64,000 nt of DNA from Amorphochlora amoebiformis (Eukaryota; Cercozoa; Chlorarachniophyceae). Where the stretch lies: NCBI GenBank assembly GCA_054601695.1, contig BAAHQB010000190.1, positions 1-64,000 of the forward strand, in the 5' to 3' direction. A program made the translations under genes and the position numbers. The first letter of the stretch is position 1. The number at the start of each line of letters is the position of its first letter. Positions 58,860 to 64,000 of the stretch are shown one piece after another. Below the pieces are notes generated by a model, which ran no database searches, had not been told where the DNA came from, and worked only from the letters and a program-made list of their open reading frames with translations.

Positions 58860-58952
<93 letters not shown>

Positions 58953-58996
58953 GTATGTATATGTATAATATGTATATGTACAAATATATGTGTGTA

Positions 58997-59033
<37 letters not shown>

Positions 59034-59485
59034 GTTTGTATATATGTATATATATATATATATATAACTTATCTAAGATTCATGCATATATAATATACGT
59101 ACATATATAGGTTTTTGCGGCTTGGTGGTACTTAAATAGTGACGGTAACCTTATACATAAGCGCAGTATGCTGGTACCCACTGATGCCTCTTGTATCCTC
59201 TTGATACTCTTTGGTATCCTTTCTACCTTAGATCATCCCAGGTCATTACACTGATTACAAGGACCTTCGGATTGTTACTTAACTCTTAGGACTACTTTTT
59301 ATCTTCCTCCACAACATCTATGGACTCACACAGAAGACAGTCCATTATATGTGCGTCTTTCTGCACCTGTATGCGCGACTTAGACTTATCATGGATACAG
59401 TCATCAATCCTTATCACTCGCTGACATTAGATATCAAATCATCATAATATTTACATGTATTGATGTATTTGTATACATGTAGATA

Positions 59486-59522
<37 letters not shown>

Positions 59523-61145
59523 TCATATTAAACTTATAGATGTGTATGTACATAATATTGTCTAGTTTCTAGAGTTTGGCTAATATTAAATATTCGATCA
59601 CATCTTAACTCTAAAAATCAAACCGAGTTTAGAAACAACGATTCGTATTCTGCACATCCCAACCATATTTGGATTCCGAAACGTAAACGAATGAGTTTTG
59701 AAACGTTTTTTGAGAAATCTGTAACTGTCAGCATTGTCGATTCCCCCGCAAGAAAAGCCAATTTCCCCCCTCCGATAAATCGAAAATCGAGAAACAACAA
59801 GCTGATTTTACATCCTCATTGGATATTTCTGTTGCAAAATTTTGTCGAAAGACGCAAAATTGACTTCACACCATGTCCAAAACCCTCGATTTTTTTTTCC
59901 ACGCACCACTATCAAATTGCCGCCCCTAAAGTACGTATTTCTAGTGCTTTTTGCTGTCCTTCAGGGTGACATCCATCGTCTCCATAACTCATTGTATACG
60001 TACTGACCCAGCAGACTACCTTGGCATCTCTAGTAACTCCATGGCGTAGGGGGTTCGCACCCCATGGTTTTGAACCCCATTCTCAAACTAGATGACGGTC
60101 TTCCCGTCCGCGAAAATGCACCAAATTGCACCCAGGGTCTAGGCAAGATATTTTAGGACGATGGAACACTCTGTAAGTCAACCATATTTCATACATATCA
60201 CGGGGGCTCGAAAACACCTGCCGGCTGTCGCTGAAAGGGCACGCGGCGGCCTTGGAACGGTCAAACCAATCAACGGGGGATTATTCTAGGCGAAATTGAG
60301 TCCAACATGGCAGCCATGGCTCCCATGAGCATAGTCACGATGAGTGACTGTTTCCCAACAGAAAGGTCACTGTGCATGACTGGTGTGAAATATTAGCTTG
60401 TCACTGGGAGTGACTGACGATGTCATTCAGAATGACATTATCAGAGTCACAATGAGTGACAACCACTTTGACAGGTGTGACACACCGTATGGTCACACTT
60501 CCCGGTTGAAATGGACGGCCCCCTTCGGCGGCGGCCAGGTTTCACCTCTGGTGGCCTTTCGTACTTTTGATGTACTACAGCAACATGCCTTTAAGGATTA
60601 AAGTTGAATGTGTGTGGAGTAGAGAATAAAATATTTGGAGGGGGGGATGGAATGTAGTTTTGGAGCGCATTTTTTTAGCTATAGGGGTGTGAAAGGGGGA
60701 AAGGGTTGCTACTGTGGGAGGCTCTTGATTTGAACTACATTGAGCGAAAGGAATGCTCGGTAATTCAATATCATATGAATATAGAAGTTCGGAGCGTGCA
60801 GCTGAAATTTAAAAAAATTGTTCGCGTACCACTAAAATAGTCGAGAATCACGGCCAATTGCGGCCCGTAGCGGGAGCATATAAGTTTCAAGTTTTTCAGT
60901 AATCGTATTTCTCTGGTTCCTTGAGTAATCTACATAATAATACCAGTGCTAATCATGAATCAGATGTACTGAAGCTGTCAACATTTCTAGTCTAAATTCT
61001 AGATCTGCCAGTATACGTGTATATAATACTGTAATCATCGTAACGTAAATTTACATTATCATGAGCATCAGCTGTGCCGCTACATTAGCTAGATTTGATT
61101 CTATCCTCTATTCACTATGGCAGGCTTTCACAAGTTCACTTACCC
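58443..61145. other. Intergenic region between the right arm and the receptor gene
   Basis: TA repeats at about 58443-59060, then mostly unique sequence. A short TA tract lies at 59485-59525. A cluster of GTCA/TGAC words lies at about 60335-60500. Short frames (59691-59969, 60398-60601) show no family features and I leave them uncalled. No RNA gene was recognised. Confidence 0.55.
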
Positions 61146-61883
61146 TTACAATTTTTTCATATTTTCTTTCGAATGCCTCCAGCTTCCCAATATCTTCGAA
61201 CCTGTGATAAACGGAGAATGCAACAGGAAAGATTCGCGGAGAGGGAGCTGAGAGGAGCCAACTTCACGAGGGGGCTGAGAGGGGCCAACTTCACAACTGT
61301 TTCTAGTTTGTTTGGATTCGGAGACTATCCTTTCAATATCGACCTTGTGGCATTTTGGCGAATCCGAAGGTCTGTCTTTGTCGCGTTTCGAAATATCCTG
61401 GTCTGTCTTTGTCGAGTTTCGAGATATCCTGTCTTTGTCGTGTTTCGAGGTATCCTTAGGATGTAAATCTTGACTGGTCTTCGGGGTGGCCTTAAAACTG
61501 GGTGAGGTTTCTCGAGAATTTTTGCAGTCACTAGTCTGTTTTGTAGTATTCTTGCCCCTCTCCTTTGCAGAGAAATCTTGTAGGAGCACTCCTCTGCTTT
61601 CCCCATGCTTTGAAACCCCAAATCTTGAAACATCAACACTCATGGAGCTTAGCTTCGACGTCGATTGGTTGCTGTTTGTTAGGGCGCCACTTTGAAACTT
61701 GGGTCTTTTTCGAGTCTGGGGTTGGCGGTTGGAAAGTCGTAGGCCCTTTTTAGTTTTCTTTTTGAGCAAAGAGGATACCGTTCCCCAATGAAGGTACGTT
61801 AGAGTCGAGATACTCACAACCTACAAATTATGTTCGTGTTATTAGTATTGCTTTTAGTACAACCGTACATGTGTGTGTAAATG

Positions 61884-61936
<53 letters not shown>

Positions 61937-62057
61937 TTATATATGTATATTTACGCGAATATACATACATATATGTATATCTGAATACGTAAATATACAT
62001 ATACGTATATAAATATAGATATACATATATTTGTTGTGAAATATTTCTATAAGTATT

Positions 62058-62109
<52 letters not shown>

Positions 62110-63249
62110 CGAACAATTTTACATTTTTAGCAAGCGAAAGAATGAATGTATAATCTATGAAACATTGAGTGTGTGAAGGCCATTGGGACAGAACTATCTG
62201 GCCGTGGATATATAGTACATCTACATCTGTGCTTTCAACATATGGGATTATGTGTCCTTACATTGTGAGATCGTACACGAAGGGTTTACAACCTCTAAGA
62301 GGATGTAAAAATGGCACTGTAAATGTTGACCTACATGTGAACATGTGTACTAGCCGTGTAACTATAACACGTAAAGTCTCGGCGTTTGTTGATATTTATG
62401 CAGCGAAATTCAAAGATATTATTACCTCAGAGGTGTGAAATACAAAAGTTAACGCGACGAGCTTCACGCCCGACAGAAACGGAGACGTCATGTATAATGC
62501 GCTCTGAACGATCATCGAAAACCCCATACAGCGAGTAGCTTGGAAAACATGTCTTGATTTGGCTAGCCGTTTGGCCTGAGCCTTCTTACTTCCAACGGAC
62601 ATCAACATAACTTTCGATATTTTGTAGCCGTACAAGTGAACTAAGGCCCCAACGATTAGACTGAGGGTGGCTAGAACGAATGATCCAACGTACACCATCT
62701 CAGGATAGCCGCCAAAGAGAAAGAGAGAGAACAAAATTATGGCCGAGATAATAATACCGATGTTAACCCCAATGAAAACAGGCCACCACTTGGCGAACGG
62801 ATTGCGACTCATCGACGTGTTGTGAATTATGGCGATCCACTGGAAGGCGTTGTAGGTGTATGCCAAGTACGTCAGAGAGTAGGGGAGCACAATGACGAAG
62901 AGAATGCCCACTTTATGGAGGGATTGGATCGAGAATCCTGAGTCTAGTGTCGAGAGAAGGAGACACGACATGAATCGTGCGGTGCACTGGGCAGCCATCA
63001 TGAGGTGGGTTCGCAGGACAAAATCGTTCTTTTGCTTTGAAATTCGGAGTCTGGAAGCCTGGACAGTCGTAACGAATAGGAGAGCAACGAATGCGAATGT
63101 CGGGATGATGAAAATCCAGTAGAGGGCAGTATGGACAGCAGTGATATCGATTTCACAGGACTGTTGGCGGGCGATGATGGCGAATTCTGTGAGGTGGGAG
63201 CATTGGCACCTCACAGAGGATGCTTTACTTCCCTTCGTGGTAACCACAC
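61146..63249 (-). CDS. GPS-motif seven-transmembrane receptor, 3' part (5' end outside window)
   Basis: Two exons are clear: 62426-63249 (acceptor ACACATAG) and 61146-61820 (acceptor ATTTGTAG), joined in phase 0. Near the start is VRCQCSHLTEFAI, a GPS motif (CxCxHLTxF) with the HL/T autoproteolysis site, as in adhesion-GPCR and other GAIN-domain proteins. Seven hydrophobic segments follow: ALYWIFIIPTFAFVALLF, MMAAQCTARFMSCLLL, ILFVIVLPYSLTYLAYTY, VFIGVNIGIIISAIILFSLF, VGSFVLATLSLIVGALVHLY, MGFSMIVQSALYMTSPFL, and a seventh split by the intron (LTFVFHTSE then VVSISTLTYLHW). The 200-residue cytoplasmic tail is Ser/Lys-rich with DKDR repeats. Ligand and coupling are unknown. A possible preceding exon lies at the window edge (ending about 63969). 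TA repeats fill 63290-63400 and 63690-63930. Confidence 0.87.
61821..62425. repeat. Receptor intron with TA tracts
   Basis: TA tracts at about 61886-61935 and 62064-62107. The 62110-62425 part is unique sequence next to the donor GTAATAATATC. No exon was seen. Confidence 0.8.
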
Positions 63250-63288
63250 CTATGTGTGTATATGGATATCGTAAATGTATAACAATAA

Positions 63289-63319
<31 letters not shown>

Positions 63320-63358
63320 TTTTTACATGTATATATTTATGTATGTAATATATAAATA

Positions 63359-63390
<32 letters not shown>

Positions 63391-63709
63391 GTATATATAA
63401 ATATATTGATCTACATATATACGAAGCTTCAGTCATTTAACTATGCTTAAACGGTAGTCCGACTACAAGTATACAGCGTAATAAGAACGCTACGAATGCA
63501 TTCACCCAAACTATCTTCTGACACTTGTTTTCCATATCGTCACGCATATCTATGCATCAATATGTGATATATGTAGTATTATACATACGAATATGTATAT
63601 ACGAAAGTGCTGTTTAGAACAAAGTACACATACATATTTGTGTATATACATATTCATAGATGTGTGTACATCTGTTTGTACATATAAGAATAATATATAT
63701 ATATATATG

Positions 63710-63740
<31 letters not shown>

Positions 63741-63766
63741 TACATTTATATATATATATATATTTC

Positions 63767-63816
<50 letters not shown>

Positions 63817-63885
63817 TATATAATATATATATTAAAATATATATATGTACCTACATACATATGTAATATATATACATATATATAC

Positions 63886-63936
<51 letters not shown>

Positions 63937-64000
63937 CACACATATAAACACATATATAAACACAACACCCATGAGCACGACCTGCAAATGCACACCCTAC
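63250..64000. other. Receptor upstream intron and window edge
   Basis: TA repeats at about 63285-63410 and 63690-63935 flank unique AT-rich sequence. The last 40 bases, read on the reverse strand, contain GTGCATTTGCAG, an acceptor-like site, then GTCGTGCTCATGG and GTGTTGTG, a possible short exon in the right phase for the GPS exon. This is only suggestive. Confidence 0.45.

Noticed and set aside
60035-60085. tRNA T-arm-like hairpin GGGGGTTCGCACCCC
   Set aside because: No matching acceptor stem, D-arm or anticodon arm could be placed around it.

Overview
The window is one chromosome end of a eukaryote. It opens with about 1.86 kb of (CCCTAA)n telomere repeat, so the telomeric G-strand is TTAGGG, and continues into a gene-bearing subtelomere. 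The genes are split into many small exons with GT-AG introns, and almost every long intron carries a (TA)n tract. The set of genes (class I aldolase, aldo-keto reductase, GT25-type glycosyltransferase, a GPS-motif seven-helix receptor) suggests a protist or alga. I cannot place it more precisely from sequence alone. Most of the apparent open frames in the window are translated TA/CA microsatellite and are not genes. The gene models below were built by hand from splice sites, reading phase and protein motifs.

Layout: 1-1857 telomere with a CCCGACA variant heptamer; 2192-4412 (-) aldo-keto reductase, seven exons; 4504-15964 (+) class I SAM-dependent methyltransferase, ten exons, divergent from the reductase; 16521-16938 interstitial telomere-like array; 16939-20770 TA-rich spacer; 20771-29468 (-) P-loop polynucleotide-kinase-like protein, nine exons, with its Walker A motif split by a 1.2 kb intron; 29651-35392 (+) class I fructose-bisphosphate aldolase, 13 exons, divergent from the kinase; 36579-42438 (-) GT25-like glycosyltransferase, 14 exons, with possible further 5' exons up to about 43.1 kb; 44023-46712 and 55588-58442 two arms of a large inverted repeat, each holding an intact 298-codon GTPase-like gene; between the arms about 8.9 kb with one tentative small spliced gene; 58443-61145 spacer; 61146-63249 and beyond (-) a GPS/seven-transmembrane receptor whose 5' end lies outside the window.

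The most striking structure concerns the introns. Besides the TA tracts, many introns contain minisatellites whose repeat unit is a diverged copy of the intron's own 5' or 3' splice junction, including some exon bases. The true junction sits at the edge of the array. Clear cases occur in three unrelated genes (methyltransferase, kinase, aldolase), with weaker cases in the reductase and glycosyltransferase. This looks like recurrent tandem duplication across splice junctions, which lengthens introns and leaves rows of decoy splice sites.

The genes share no evident pathway. Two gene pairs start head to head with only 91 and 182 bp between start codons, although their introns run to kilobases.
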